NCBI GenBank assembly: GCA_023134675.1
Contig: JAGLUQ010000032.1
Location: 1-8,004, forward strand
DNA: 8,004 nucleotides
Source of the DNA: Candidatus Aenigmatarchaeota archaeon
GTDB taxonomy: Archaea; EX4484-52; GLR71
Reading direction: 5' to 3'
This document shows positions 1 to 5,651 of this stretch, one piece after another. Position 1 is the first letter of the stretch. Each line of letters begins with the position of its first letter. The notes beneath the pieces are model-generated. The model had not been told where the DNA came from. It did no database searches and worked only from the letters and a program-made list of their open reading frames with translations. Both the position numbers and the translations under genes were made by a program.

Positions 1-498
1 ACATGTCAATTCCAGTGCCAATATTTCTGGTTTAATTTTATATATCCCCTTCATAAACAGAACCATCCTGTTCAGATCAACATCATACATCTGAGATAAA
101 AACGAGATATTAGGGTTGGTATCCCACAGGCAATAGAGATTTTCATTCACCTGTTCATATGAAAAGACAATAGGCACATTTTCATGAAGGATGTCAAGAC
201 CATATTCATTGTCTATTGCAAAAGGAAGTACAAGGTCTTTTTCGAATGCCCTATATGTGCTTATTTCATAGCGCTGACATTCCTTATTCATTTTTTCACA
301 TTTTTTCCGGGAAATCTCAATCTTTTCCTGCAATTCTTCAAGAGACTCTGTATTGTTTCCATCTCTTTCTTTGCAGTCTCTATATTCTTTATCTAGTGCA
401 AAATAATCATTTAATAATTCTTCATATGTATCCCTGAGTTCTTTGAATTCATCAATCTCTGCCTGGAACTTGTCACGCAATTGAACATCAAATTCCAT
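1..498 (-). CDS. Unrecognised coiled-coil protein, N-terminal 166 residues (partial at left edge)
   Basis: This reading frame is open from an ATG at 498 to the window edge without a stop, so the C-terminus is missing. I do not recognise the family. Residues about 5-78 are rich in Glu/Lys/Leu with heptad-like spacing (for example QLRDKFQAEIDEF and LEELQEKIEI) and probably form a coiled coil. The part after residue about 85 is mixed and globular-looking, with hydrophobic stretches around VLPFAI and VPIVFSYE. There is no signal peptide or membrane segment. The start is well supported: a purine-rich GAGAGGT (512-506) lies 7 nt upstream of the ATG, and a TATA-like CTATATAAG (557-549) lies further up, giving an expected leader of roughly 30 nt. 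It is transcribed in the same direction as the phosphoribosyltransferase gene but has its own promoter. A structural or DNA-associated role is possible, but nothing in the sequence decides it. Confidence 0.75.
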   Translation of the reverse strand, partial: MEFDVQLRDKFQAEIDEFKELRDTYEELLNDYFALDKEYRDCKERDGNNTESLEELQEKIEISRKKCEKMNKECQRYEISTYRAFEKDLVLPFAIDNEYGLDILHENVPIVFSYEQVNENLYCLWDTNPNISFLSQMYDVDLNRMVLFMKGIYKIKPEILALELTC

Positions 499-548
499 AG
501 TTTTTACCTCTCTTAAATAATGAGGTATCCACATTTTTAAGTCTTTGG

Positions 549-557
549 CTTATATAG
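549..557 (-). promoter_or_regulatory. TATA box for the coiled-coil gene
   Basis: CTATATAAG on the minus strand is centred about 55 nt before the ATG at 498. A start site about 25 nt downstream of it would give a leader near 30 nt that contains the GAGAGGT ribosome-binding site at 512-506. The 107-nt gap 499-605 otherwise holds only a T-rich stretch (CTTTTTG on the minus strand, near 583) just past the phosphoribosyltransferase stop, which could end that transcript. Confidence 0.5.
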
Positions 558-605
558 AATTTATTGCATCTCTTGTTGACAAAAAGATAACAGTTCCGTC
601 ATCAG

Positions 606-1028
606 TCAGGAACATGAAACAATTTCCCAGGGAAAAGTCACCACATATTCTATTTCCTTAAGAGAAAAGTCAGGCTCAATCTCAGAAACAGGCATAGTAT
701 ACAGGCATGCAGTCTTCACAATAGCACCATTTGATTCAAGGTATTTTTTCCCGACATCAAGGCTTTTGCCCGATTCCAGCACGTCCTCGACCAGAAGTAT
801 TTTAAGGCCCTCTATATTATATGTCGGCGCCGCAACAACTCTTCTTCCTTCACCGTCCTTGACAACTTCAATCGCAGACATATCTTTTACATCAAGCGCT
901 GTTGAAAGATATCTGGCAGGGACTGCACCGCCTCTAAGGATGCCTATGATCATATCAGGCTCATAACCTGTATCCTTTATCTTATTGCTCAATCGGCATA
1001 TCTCATCCACAAATGTTTCATAATCCAT
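606..1028 (-). CDS. Purine-type phosphoribosyltransferase (COG2236/xanthine-hypoxanthine PRT-like)
   Basis: A 140-residue type I phosphoribosyltransferase that would join a base (probably hypoxanthine, guanine or xanthine) to PRPP for purine salvage in the cytoplasm. Numbering from the chosen start, residues 29-39 GILRGGAVPAR form the PPi-binding loop, residues 80-90 VEDVLESGKSL are the PRPP-binding motif with the two acidic residues E81 and D82, and FPWE at 132-135 is the C-terminal signature seen in COG2236 proteins. The frame stays open 21 codons further up, to 1091. I chose the ATG at 1028 because a TATA element (1058-1049) sits about 25 nt before it, which fits a leaderless transcript, and because homologues begin close to this point. 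It is divergent from the nuclease-herA pair, with 128 nt between the two starts. The exact base cannot be read from the sequence. Confidence 0.88.
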   Translation of the reverse strand: MDYETFVDEICRLSNKIKDTGYEPDMIIGILRGGAVPARYLSTALDVKDMSAIEVVKDGEGRRVVAAPTYNIEGLKILLVEDVLESGKSLDVGKKYLESNGAIVKTACLYTMPVSEIEPDFSLKEIEYVVTFPWEIVSCS

Positions 1029-1048
1029 AGTATCACAAAAGTAGTAGA

Positions 1049-1058
1049 TATATTTAAA
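1049..1058 (-). promoter_or_regulatory. TATA box for the phosphoribosyltransferase gene
   Basis: TTTAAATATA on the minus strand is centred about 25 nt before the ATG at 1028, the spacing expected if transcription starts at or next to the start codon. No Shine-Dalgarno sequence is visible in between. It decides the choice of the 1028 start over the longer frame beginning at 1091. Confidence 0.55.
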
Positions 1059-1125
1059 CAATAAATCTTTATCAACATTCCCATCCCACACCTACCGGCA
1101 CATCCGGCATACCACAATACGACCC

Positions 1126-1132
1126 TTTAAAA
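1126..1132 (+). promoter_or_regulatory. TATA-like element for the nuclease-herA pair
   Basis: TTTAAAA lies about 28 nt before the ATG at 1157 with no ribosome-binding site in between, consistent with a leaderless transcript. It forms a divergent promoter region with the phosphoribosyltransferase TATA box about 70 nt to the left. Confidence 0.4.
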
Positions 1133-1156
1133 GCCATTCCATACCAAATCCTGTCT

Positions 1157-1774
1157 ATGAAACTCGTCCCCGTATCAGCCATATCAGCGCACGATTACTG
1201 CGAATGCCAGATAGTATTGAGATATGTAAGAAAGATAAGCACATGGACGCCAAAGATCAGCAAAGGCATATCTGTCCACAAGACCTTAGAAACAGAGTTC
1301 CTCAAAAAAGCAGACATATCAGACACGATAGAAAACATAGTGGCCCGTGCAGAAAAAGAAAATGCAGTATTCTCGGCAAGAGAGCTTTTTGTAAGATCAA
1401 AAGATGAGAGGATGATAGGAAAGATTGACGAGGTTGAGATACATCCTGATAAGATAATGATAATAGACGACAAGCCAAACGCGAAGGCATACGAATCATC
1501 AAAGCTGCAGGTCACAGGATACTGCATAGTCTTTGAAGCTATGCACACTTTTGGCAAAGAACTGTTCGGAGCAATAAGGGACAGGGACACAGGAACGATT
1601 ATCTGGGATGAAAAGATTGAGAGCAAAGGCGAGCTTTCAGAAAAGGTCAGGCAGAATGTCTCAAGAATACTTGATCTTGCCTCAGGAAAGGCATCGCCCA
1701 GACCGACAAAAAGCAAAAGCAGGTGTGAAGCATGCAGCTATATCAATCATTGCACATACAGGGATGATTTATAA
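1157..1774 (+). CDS. Cas4/RecB-family PD-(D/E)XK nuclease with Fe-S cysteine set
   Basis: A 205-residue protein with the layout of the Cas4/Dna2 nuclease family (PF01930-like), presumably cleaving single-stranded DNA or DNA ends. Visible motifs in order are H41 in GISVHK (conserved family histidine), D91 in IGKIDEVE, the D-x-K core at D104-D105-K106 (IDDKP), and Q118-x3-Y122 (QVTGY), the RecB/Cas4 QxxxY motif. One N-terminal cysteine (C15 or C17) and C190, C193 and C199 near the end (CEACSYINHC) match the four-cysteine 4Fe-4S site of Cas4 proteins. No cas1, cas2 or repeat array is nearby. The next gene, 45 nt downstream on the same strand, is herA. That position suggests a NurA-like role as nuclease partner of HerA in end resection rather than spacer acquisition. 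The fold call is firm; the partner role is inferred. Confidence 0.85.
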   Translation: MKLVPVSAISAHDYCECQIVLRYVRKISTWTPKISKGISVHKTLETEFLKKADISDTIENIVARAEKENAVFSARELFVRSKDERMIGKIDEVEIHPDKIMIIDDKPNAKAYESSKLQVTGYCIVFEAMHTFGKELFGAIRDRDTGTIIWDEKIESKGELSEKVRQNVSRILDLASGKASPRPTKSKSRCEACSYINHCTYRDDL

Positions 1775-1819
1775 GACTTATTAATATGAATTGACAATTT
1801 CATATCACATGGTGCTTGC

Positions 1820-3328
1820 ATGAAACTAGGAACAGTCATATCTACAATGGACGGACCCAGCACAACCAGTTTTGAGTTTGTCATAACTGAAAAAGAAAAA
1901 GTCTTAAAAGGCCAGTTCGTCAGCGTCGAGACAAAGGAAGGCACCATCATCGCAAGGATTGATGAGATAATAAAGACAAACAGGTATTTTGAGGCACCCG
2001 ACTCAGTAGGTGAATATGAAAAAAGCGGCGCGTCCATAAATGACCTCTTCCCTGTAGCCAGATGGGAATTCCTTGTAGGTAAAGCAGAAATTTTAGGAAT
2101 ATTCGCAGGAAATCTAATCACAAGATCAAAATATCCCCCGTCGCCCGGAGCTGAGGTAGTACCCTCAGAAGAGAATAAAGTAGTAAAATTTCTGAACCTT
2201 GACATGGAAAAAGGCATAGACTTAGGCACTCTGGAATACCAGGACATACCTGCAAAGATAAATCTTACCCGTCTTCTCCAGAAGCATATGGCAGTCCTTG
2301 CCATGAGCGGTGCAGGAAAAAGCTATCTTGCCACAGTCCTTTTTGAGGAATTGATGGACAGGGAAGAGAAGGATGGCCGGGTGGCAATAATAGTCCTTGA
2401 TCCTCACGGTGAATACACATCCTTCGCCCAGGACAGGAAATACCTGAAGAAAGTCAAGATAATAAAAGGCAACGATGTCCAGATATGCATACACGACTTC
2501 ACTGCAAGGTCTTTTGAGCAGTTCTTTGACAGCTTCTCTCCCGCCCAGGCGCTCGCCCTTGACAGGACTCTTGATTCACTGAGAAAAGATTTCAAAGACA
2601 ACGGCGCTTTCGGCCTTGACAATCTGGTAAAGAAACTGGATTCCGAAGACTCCATAAAATCAAATGTCAAAGACCCGATACTTTCAAGGCTAAGAAGCCT
2701 GAAGCGTCTGAAGCTTTTCGGCAGGTTCAACTATCCCAACCTGAAAGATATAAAAGCAGGCAATCTTGTCATCGTCGACATGAGCGACCTTCTCAACCAG
2801 AGGAAAAGGCAGATCATAGCGGCAAGCATAGCCGGAAACCTTTTCACAGAAAGGCAGAAAGGAAAAGTCCCGCCGTTCGTCCTTGTGGTGGAGGAGGCGC
2901 ACAACTTCGCCCCGGAAAAGACAAGAAAAGAGAACGCGATATCAAAGCAGATAATAGAGAAAATTGCAAGAGAGGGCAGGAAATTCTATGCATCCCTGTG
3001 CCTGATAAGCCAGAGGCCCATACACTTATCAACAACAGCCTTATCTCAGTGCAACACCCACATCATCCTGCGCGTCACAAACCCTTACGACCTTGACCAT
3101 ATAAGCAGGACAAGCGAGGGCCTGACAAGAGAGGTCATAAGCACCATATCTTCCCTGAGGACAGGAGAAGCAGTTATCGTAGGCGAGGCAGTAGGATACC
3201 CGACCTTCATAAAAGTCAGGGAAAGAAAATCAGACGAGCCGTCCCACTCAAAGTCTTTAGAAAAGGCAGCGATAGAATTCTCAAAAAATAAGGAACAATC
3301 GGACAAGGATCTGGATGCTTTTCTTTGA
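1820..3328 (+). CDS. herA: HerA-type hexameric DNA translocase/helicase (HAS-barrel ATPase)
   Basis: A 502-residue FtsK/HerA-superfamily ATPase of normal archaeal HerA length. HerA hexamers pump DNA during double-strand-break end resection, usually with the nuclease NurA and with Mre11-Rad50. The N-terminal ~130 residues are a beta-rich HAS-barrel. The Walker A motif is MSGAGKS (162-168, K167). LDPHGEY (193-199) is typical of HerA. The Walker B motif is VLVVEEAHNFAP (354-365, E358/E359). SQRP (397-400) and R418 in LRVTNPYD are sensor and arginine-finger candidates. The weak ribosome site GGTG (1811-1814) precedes the ATG at 1820. It follows the Cas4-like nuclease gene by 45 nt, so the two are probably cotranscribed. 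The last 65 nt recur at 4150-4214. The extreme C-terminus, DKDLDAFL, is unchanged between the two copies at protein level. Confidence 0.93.
   Translation: MKLGTVISTMDGPSTTSFEFVITEKEKVLKGQFVSVETKEGTIIARIDEIIKTNRYFEAPDSVGEYEKSGASINDLFPVARWEFLVGKAEILGIFAGNLITRSKYPPSPGAEVVPSEENKVVKFLNLDMEKGIDLGTLEYQDIPAKINLTRLLQKHMAVLAMSGAGKSYLATVLFEELMDREEKDGRVAIIVLDPHGEYTSFAQDRKYLKKVKIIKGNDVQICIHDFTARSFEQFFDSFSPAQALALDRTLDSLRKDFKDNGAFGLDNLVKKLDSEDSIKSNVKDPILSRLRSLKRLKLFGRFNYPNLKDIKAGNLVIVDMSDLLNQRKRQIIAASIAGNLFTERQKGKVPPFVLVVEEAHNFAPEKTRKENAISKQIIEKIAREGRKFYASLCLISQRPIHLSTTALSQCNTHIILRVTNPYDLDHISRTSEGLTREVISTISSLRTGEAVIVGEAVGYPTFIKVRERKSDEPSHSKSLEKAAIEFSKNKEQSDKDLDAFL
3264..3328 (+). repeat. herA 3'-end direct repeat, copy 1 (within the intact gene)
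   Basis: The final 65 nt of herA, including the TGA stop, align without gaps to 4150-4214 with 55 identities. The first 25 nt are identical, and all ten differences lie in the last 40 nt. The repeat units are 886 nt apart. Confidence 0.9.
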
Positions 3329-3343
3329 GCCATATCAGGACAA

Positions 3344-3985
3344 TTAGTTCAATATGTCTCTATATGCAATAAGAGAAGTATTTATATCAATAATGCTACG
3401 CTCTTTCATAAATTTCAATAGCTCTTCATCTCCTGTTCTAGGCGATATCAGATTATTGATATTTATCTCATTTTTGCAGAATTGATATTTATTAGATGGT
3501 TTTTGTCCTGCATATATCCCTTCTAATCTTTTTGAGCCGGGAAAATTACCTATAATATCATCTATCATTGATTCATAGATTGCAGCATTTTTTTTAATAT
3601 TTTCATAATCAACATATATGCCCCATATAGGACCGATATCTGCTGTGTATGCCTCTCCTGTGGCAAACAACCCATAGAATAATGACATGCTCATTTCATA
3701 GTATTGGAATGTATCATTAAGCTGTTTGTTTACATCAGCCATTAATTTTTTCTCATTAAAAATGTTGTTTTCAAAATAATCATTATTATCAGGAATAGAT
3801 TCAGACGGTATATATATGTTGCAGTACCATTTGTTTTTAGGATATCTTAAATTGAAATTTTTACGTTCTTCTTTTTCATCAGATTTTATATTTTTAATAA
3901 TTTGAGTTATAGCTCTTCCGCCATTTACTCTACTTGATTTTCCAAATCTTCCTTTATTTAAAATATCATTTATTGATTCCATCAC
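3344..3985 (-). CDS. Unrecognised 212-213 aa protein in the herA downstream insert
   Basis: I do not recognise this protein. It is soluble-looking, with no signal peptide or membrane helix, a basic polar N-terminus (RFGKSSRVNGGR; IKSDEKEERK), many Asn/Ile/Tyr residues and a hydrophobic centre (YYEMSMSLFYGLFATGEAY, GPIWGIYVDYE). The start may be the GTG at 3985 or the ATG at 3982. AAGGAAG on the minus strand just upstream could serve as ribosome site, with a TATA element at 4050-4041 as promoter. A closer TATATAAA (4001-3994) is only about 16 nt from the start, too near for a standard leaderless start. Its stop lies 15 nt from the herA stop, in convergent orientation. G+C is low (14/60 and 18/60 in two hand-counted stretches) against about 45% in herA. 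Together with the flanking herA tail repeats, this marks it as probable inserted cargo. Confidence 0.7.
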   Translation of the reverse strand: MMESINDILNKGRFGKSSRVNGGRAITQIIKNIKSDEKEERKNFNLRYPKNKWYCNIYIPSESIPDNNDYFENNIFNEKKLMADVNKQLNDTFQYYEMSMSLFYGLFATGEAYTADIGPIWGIYVDYENIKKNAAIYESMIDDIIGNFPGSKRLEGIYAGQKPSNKYQFCKNEININNLISPRTGDEELLKFMKERSIIDINTSLIAYRDILN

Positions 3986-4040
3986 AATCTTCCTTTATAT
4001 ACCGGTTCTTAATAGTCCAGATAATGTTAATAAAATTTAA

Positions 4041-4050
4041 CTTTATAAAA
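4041..4050 (-). promoter_or_regulatory. Probable TATA box for the 213-aa gene
   Basis: TTTTATAAAG on the minus strand lies about 64 nt before the start codon. It would place transcription near 4020 and leave a leader of about 35-40 nt that includes the purine-rich AAGGAAG. The closer TATATAAA at 4001-3994 is an alternative. The element is partly symmetric, so plus-strand use cannot be excluded. Confidence 0.35.
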
Positions 4051-4055
4051 TGTTT

Positions 4056-4069
4056 TCTATCTTGATAGA
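4056..4069. promoter_or_regulatory. Perfect short palindrome, possible operator
   Basis: TCTATC-TT-GATAGA is a perfect 6-bp inverted repeat with a 2-nt centre. It lies 5 nt upstream of the minus-strand TATA element at 4050-4041, where a regulator of the 213-aa gene could bind. It is too short and A/T-rich to be sure it is not chance. Confidence 0.25.
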
Positions 4070-4097
4070 TTTTAGCTATACAATGCTTGTTATAGGC

Positions 4098-4113
4098 ACA
4101 GTTCAAAAACTGT
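4098..4113. repeat. Short inverted repeat (6-bp stem, 4-nt loop)
   Basis: ACAGTT-CAAA-AACTGT forms a perfect small hairpin inside the non-coding stretch between the 213-aa gene and the second herA tail. No T-run follows on the plus strand. It could be part of a regulatory site or an element end, and no function is claimed. Confidence 0.25.
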
Positions 4114-4149
4114 ATAATCTTGCATTTACTTGATTAAGATTCCCGGAGT

Positions 4150-4214
4150 AGGCAGCGATAGAATTCTCAAAAAAGAAAAAGCAGTCTGACAAGGACTTGG
4201 ATGCTTTCCTTTAA
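4150..4214 (+). pseudogene. Orphan second copy of the herA 3' end
   Basis: These 65 nt match the end of herA (3264-3328) at 55 positions without gaps. Read in the herA frame from 4152, they encode a 20-residue tail ending in DKDLDAFL and a TAA stop. An in-frame TAG at 4149-4151 precedes it and no gene body is attached, so this is a remnant. Differences from the intact gene are mainly synonymous (K491, Q493, S494, D497, L498, F501 and TGA to TAA), with only N490K and E492K changing the protein. The copy therefore diverged while still part of a working herA. It is best explained as the displaced original end, or as the end of a foreign allele, left by insertion or recombination at the herA terminus. 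Confidence 0.85.
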
Positions 4215-4247
4215 TTGTTGTTAATAAGTGATAACTTTATAATACTC

Positions 4248-4258
4248 TTTATATAATA
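4248..4258 (+). promoter_or_regulatory. TATA region for the two-CxxC protein gene
   Basis: TTTATATAATA (4248-4258) and an alternative CTTTATAATA (4235-4244) precede the gene. The upstream element would give a start near 4264 and a short leader holding GGTGA (4265-4269), a good match to the archaeal anti-Shine-Dalgarno, 5 nt before the ATG at 4275. This favours the ATG over the in-frame GTG at 4266, which itself lies in the ribosome site. Confidence 0.4.
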
Positions 4259-4274
4259 TATTCTGGTGAGATTG

Positions 4275-4718
4275 ATGAATAATTCAGCTAATGATGAAGG
4301 AATTATAGGATTTGAAACATTAGTTGATCATACAGTTTTTGATTTTGATAAATTAACGAATCATCTGGTTGTTGAAAAAGGAGATGAAAAAAAAGACTAT
4401 TATCTCGGCGAGCGCAATGGAACTCTTTTTTTATCTTCTCAAAAGATAGGGCCTTGTTCTATTTGCAGGGGTTATTATGATTCAATAGAACATGATGGTG
4501 CACTTGATGATAATAATCATGTTGGCAGCAATTCTCTGTCTTTTATCATAGGAAGTGAAATATTAGAAGTTAAAGAGCGGTATCTTAAAGATCAGGATGA
4601 TGATAACTGTTATCCTTGTGGTGTTGAAATCTTGAGCAGGAAAGATGGCAGGACGATAATGCATGATCTGGTCTCTCTGAACAAAGGATGTATCAATATA
4701 TATGTATCACTCCATTAA
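4275..4718 (+). CDS. Unrecognised 147-aa protein with two CxxC pairs
   Basis: I do not recognise this protein. It is acidic and soluble, without a signal peptide. Two cysteine pairs, CSIC (61-64) and CYPC (112-115), are spaced like zinc-knuckle halves and could bind one metal ion; the segment between them is acidic (DDNNH, DQDDDN). The C-terminal third (VEILSRKDGRTIMHDLVSL) looks beta-rich. A GTG at 4266 would add three residues. I prefer the ATG at 4275 because GGTGA lies 5 nt before it. One 60-nt stretch has 16 G/C, lower than in the core genes. It begins 60 nt after the orphan herA tail, so before the insertion it may have been the gene directly downstream of herA. The four-helix membrane protein gene follows after 55 nt with its own promoter. 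Confidence 0.7.
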   Translation: MNNSANDEGIIGFETLVDHTVFDFDKLTNHLVVEKGDEKKDYYLGERNGTLFLSSQKIGPCSICRGYYDSIEHDGALDDNNHVGSNSLSFIIGSEILEVKERYLKDQDDDNCYPCGVEILSRKDGRTIMHDLVSLNKGCINIYVSLH

Positions 4719-4745
4719 TATTTTTCACTTTTTTCAGTTTAATTA

Positions 4746-4755
4746 TTTATATTTT
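4746..4755 (+). promoter_or_regulatory. TATA box for the four-helix membrane protein gene
   Basis: TTTATATTTT is centred about 24 nt before the ATG at 4774, and no ribosome site lies between. This leaderless arrangement decides the start at 4774 over the frame extension back to 4702, which overlaps the upstream gene and would add an unlikely Asn/Phe-rich segment. Confidence 0.5.
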
Positions 4756-4773
4756 CATAACTCAACTAATACA

Positions 4774-5154
4774 ATGGAAAGACCAAAACAAATCATTCTA
4801 TATGGAGTCATTATCTGGCTTTTTCCTTTCGTCTTAAGCGTCCTTTTTTACAGGCCTGACGGCACATTGACAATCAGCCTTCTGTTCTTCAAGACAATAA
4901 TGATTGTCGTAGGTTCGTTCATAGGCGTCTGCATGGCTGTAAAATATTTCAGGCAGGTAAAGAATGATTATCTGAATGCCGGGATTACTATAGGGCTTGC
5001 CTGGTTTATGATAAGCATTGTCCTTGACCTTGCCGTGCTTGTGCCTATGTCAGGGATGACTATTGTACCTTATTTCATGGAAATAGGATTGAGATATCTT
5101 GTTATCCCTATGATTACTGTCGGCATGGGTTATGTGTTGGAAGGGAAGAAATAG
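4774..5154 (+). CDS. Small four-helix integral membrane protein
   Basis: A 126-residue protein with four predicted membrane segments at about residues 7-26, 31-54, 66-88 and 100-120, short charged loops (KYFRQVKND between helices 2 and 3) and a basic end (EGKK). The first helix starts right after MERPKQ, so there is no cleavable signal. I see no catalytic motif and do not recognise a named family. The frame continues upstream to 4702, but the TATA element 24 nt before 4774 and the poor membrane-protein character of the added segment favour the shorter form. One 60-nt stretch has 26 G/C (43%), like herA and unlike the low-G+C genes on either side, so it may be native to this locus. A hairpin terminator candidate follows at 5164-5190. 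Confidence 0.75.
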   Translation: MERPKQIILYGVIIWLFPFVLSVLFYRPDGTLTISLLFFKTIMIVVGSFIGVCMAVKYFRQVKNDYLNAGITIGLAWFMISIVLDLAVLVPMSGMTIVPYFMEIGLRYLVIPMITVGMGYVLEGKK

Positions 5155-5163
5155 AAAAAAAGG

Positions 5164-5190
5164 AAATCCTTAAAAACCGGATTTTTAAAT
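5164..5190 (+). terminator. Hairpin plus T-rich terminator candidate
   Basis: AAATCC (5164-5169) pairs with GGATTT (5179-5184) over a 9-nt loop, and T-rich sequence follows, 10 nt after the stop of the membrane-protein gene. The stem is short, but its position between two convergent genes fits termination. Confidence 0.4.
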
Positions 5191-5204
5191 AAGATATAAA
5201 TGTT

Positions 5205-5495
5205 TTAGGTATTAATTTCATCTTTTTGAGCATAATCTGTAGGAGTGCTGTCGGGTTCGAATTTTTTAATTGTAGGAACGCAGTTGCATTTGAATTGTTT
5301 TCCTTTTTCATTTACACCTTCACATTTGATTAAACCCAAGATAAATGTAGTGTCATCACCATTCATGCTAACTTCAGCATAAACTATATTTTTTGGGTCA
5401 TAACACCCCTTACATGAAGTATTCATACCGCTTAATACTTCAATTATCAAACCTTTCATACATAGTTCTCCATTCGATTGTTCTTCATATGCCAT
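5205..5495 (-). CDS. Unrecognised 96-aa cysteine-containing small protein
   Basis: I do not recognise this small soluble protein. It has six cysteines: C12, the pair C28-C31 (CKGC), C58 and the pair C70-C72 (CNC), spread over a beta-rich core (GLIIEVLSG, IVYAEVSM, TTFILGLIKCEG). A metal-binding or redox role is possible but unproven. The polar C-terminus (EPDSTPTDYAQKDEINT) looks disordered. The start at 5495 has both a GGTG ribosome site (5505-5502) 6 nt upstream and a TATA-like stretch centred about 24 nt upstream, so either a leadered or a leaderless message could use it. One 60-nt stretch has 19 G/C (32%), lower than in the core genes. It converges on the membrane-protein gene and lies between that gene and the displaced GTPase tail, in the variable interval. 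Confidence 0.65.
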   Translation of the reverse strand: MAYEEQSNGELCMKGLIIEVLSGMNTSCKGCYDPKNIVYAEVSMNGDDTTFILGLIKCEGVNEKGKQFKCNCVPTIKKFEPDSTPTDYAQKDEINT

Positions 5496-5513
5496 TTATA
5501 ACACCAACTTTTT

Positions 5514-5526
5514 CATATATATACAC
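5514..5526 (-). promoter_or_regulatory. TATA-like stretch before the 96-aa gene
   Basis: GTGTATATATATG on the minus strand is centred about 24 nt before the ATG at 5495. A second minus-strand TATA-like sequence (AAATATATAAAG, 5606-5595) lies about 105 nt upstream, next to the displaced GTPase tail, and might instead give a longer leader that includes the GGTG site. Confidence 0.4.
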
Positions 5527-5615
5527 TTGCAGGCAGTCATTGACTACTCTTGGGTATTAGTCATAAATTACCTTAAAGAATTAACATCAGGAAACTTTAT
5601 ATATTTTTTTCATTC

Positions 5616-5638
5616 TCAGACATGCAGTTCAACAGCAT
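5616..5638 (-). pseudogene. Orphan copy of the GTPase gene 3' end
   Basis: Read on the minus strand, this encodes AVELHV followed directly by TGA. Nineteen of these bases (5620-5638) repeat 5686-5704, inside the GTPase gene, without mismatch. DRG/Rbg proteins normally end at about this point, just after the TGS domain. This copy thus looks like the original gene end, now separated from the gene by 47 nt of unrelated sequence. It lies 66 nt (22 codons) from its match, in the same frame as the gene but beyond the TAG stop. Confidence 0.7.
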
Positions 5639-5651
5639 TTCTACTTACCAA

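Noticed and set aside
184..437. Two overlapping plus-strand open frames rich in Phe/Ile/Cys
   Set aside because: They lie antisense to the continuous minus-strand frame 498-1, which has a good ribosome site and TATA box. Their composition is what the reverse of a Lys/Glu-rich coiled coil gives.
1157..1774. CRISPR-Cas locus, because of the Cas4-like nuclease
   Set aside because: No repeat-spacer array and no cas1, cas2 or effector gene is in the window, and the neighbour is herA. Stand-alone Cas4-like nucleases are common in archaea.
1809..1823. Five-codon upstream frame (ATG GTG CTT GCA TGA) overlapping the herA start as ATGA
   Set aside because: It could couple translation, but so short a frame arises easily by chance and has no ribosome site of its own.
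2222..3333. Several minus-strand open frames inside herA
   Set aside because: They are shadows of herA codons. None has a promoter, a ribosome site or protein-like composition, and herA shows all its motifs.
4098..4113. Rho-independent terminator
   Set aside because: The hairpin stem is only six mostly A/T pairs, no T-run follows on either strand, and no gene ends there.
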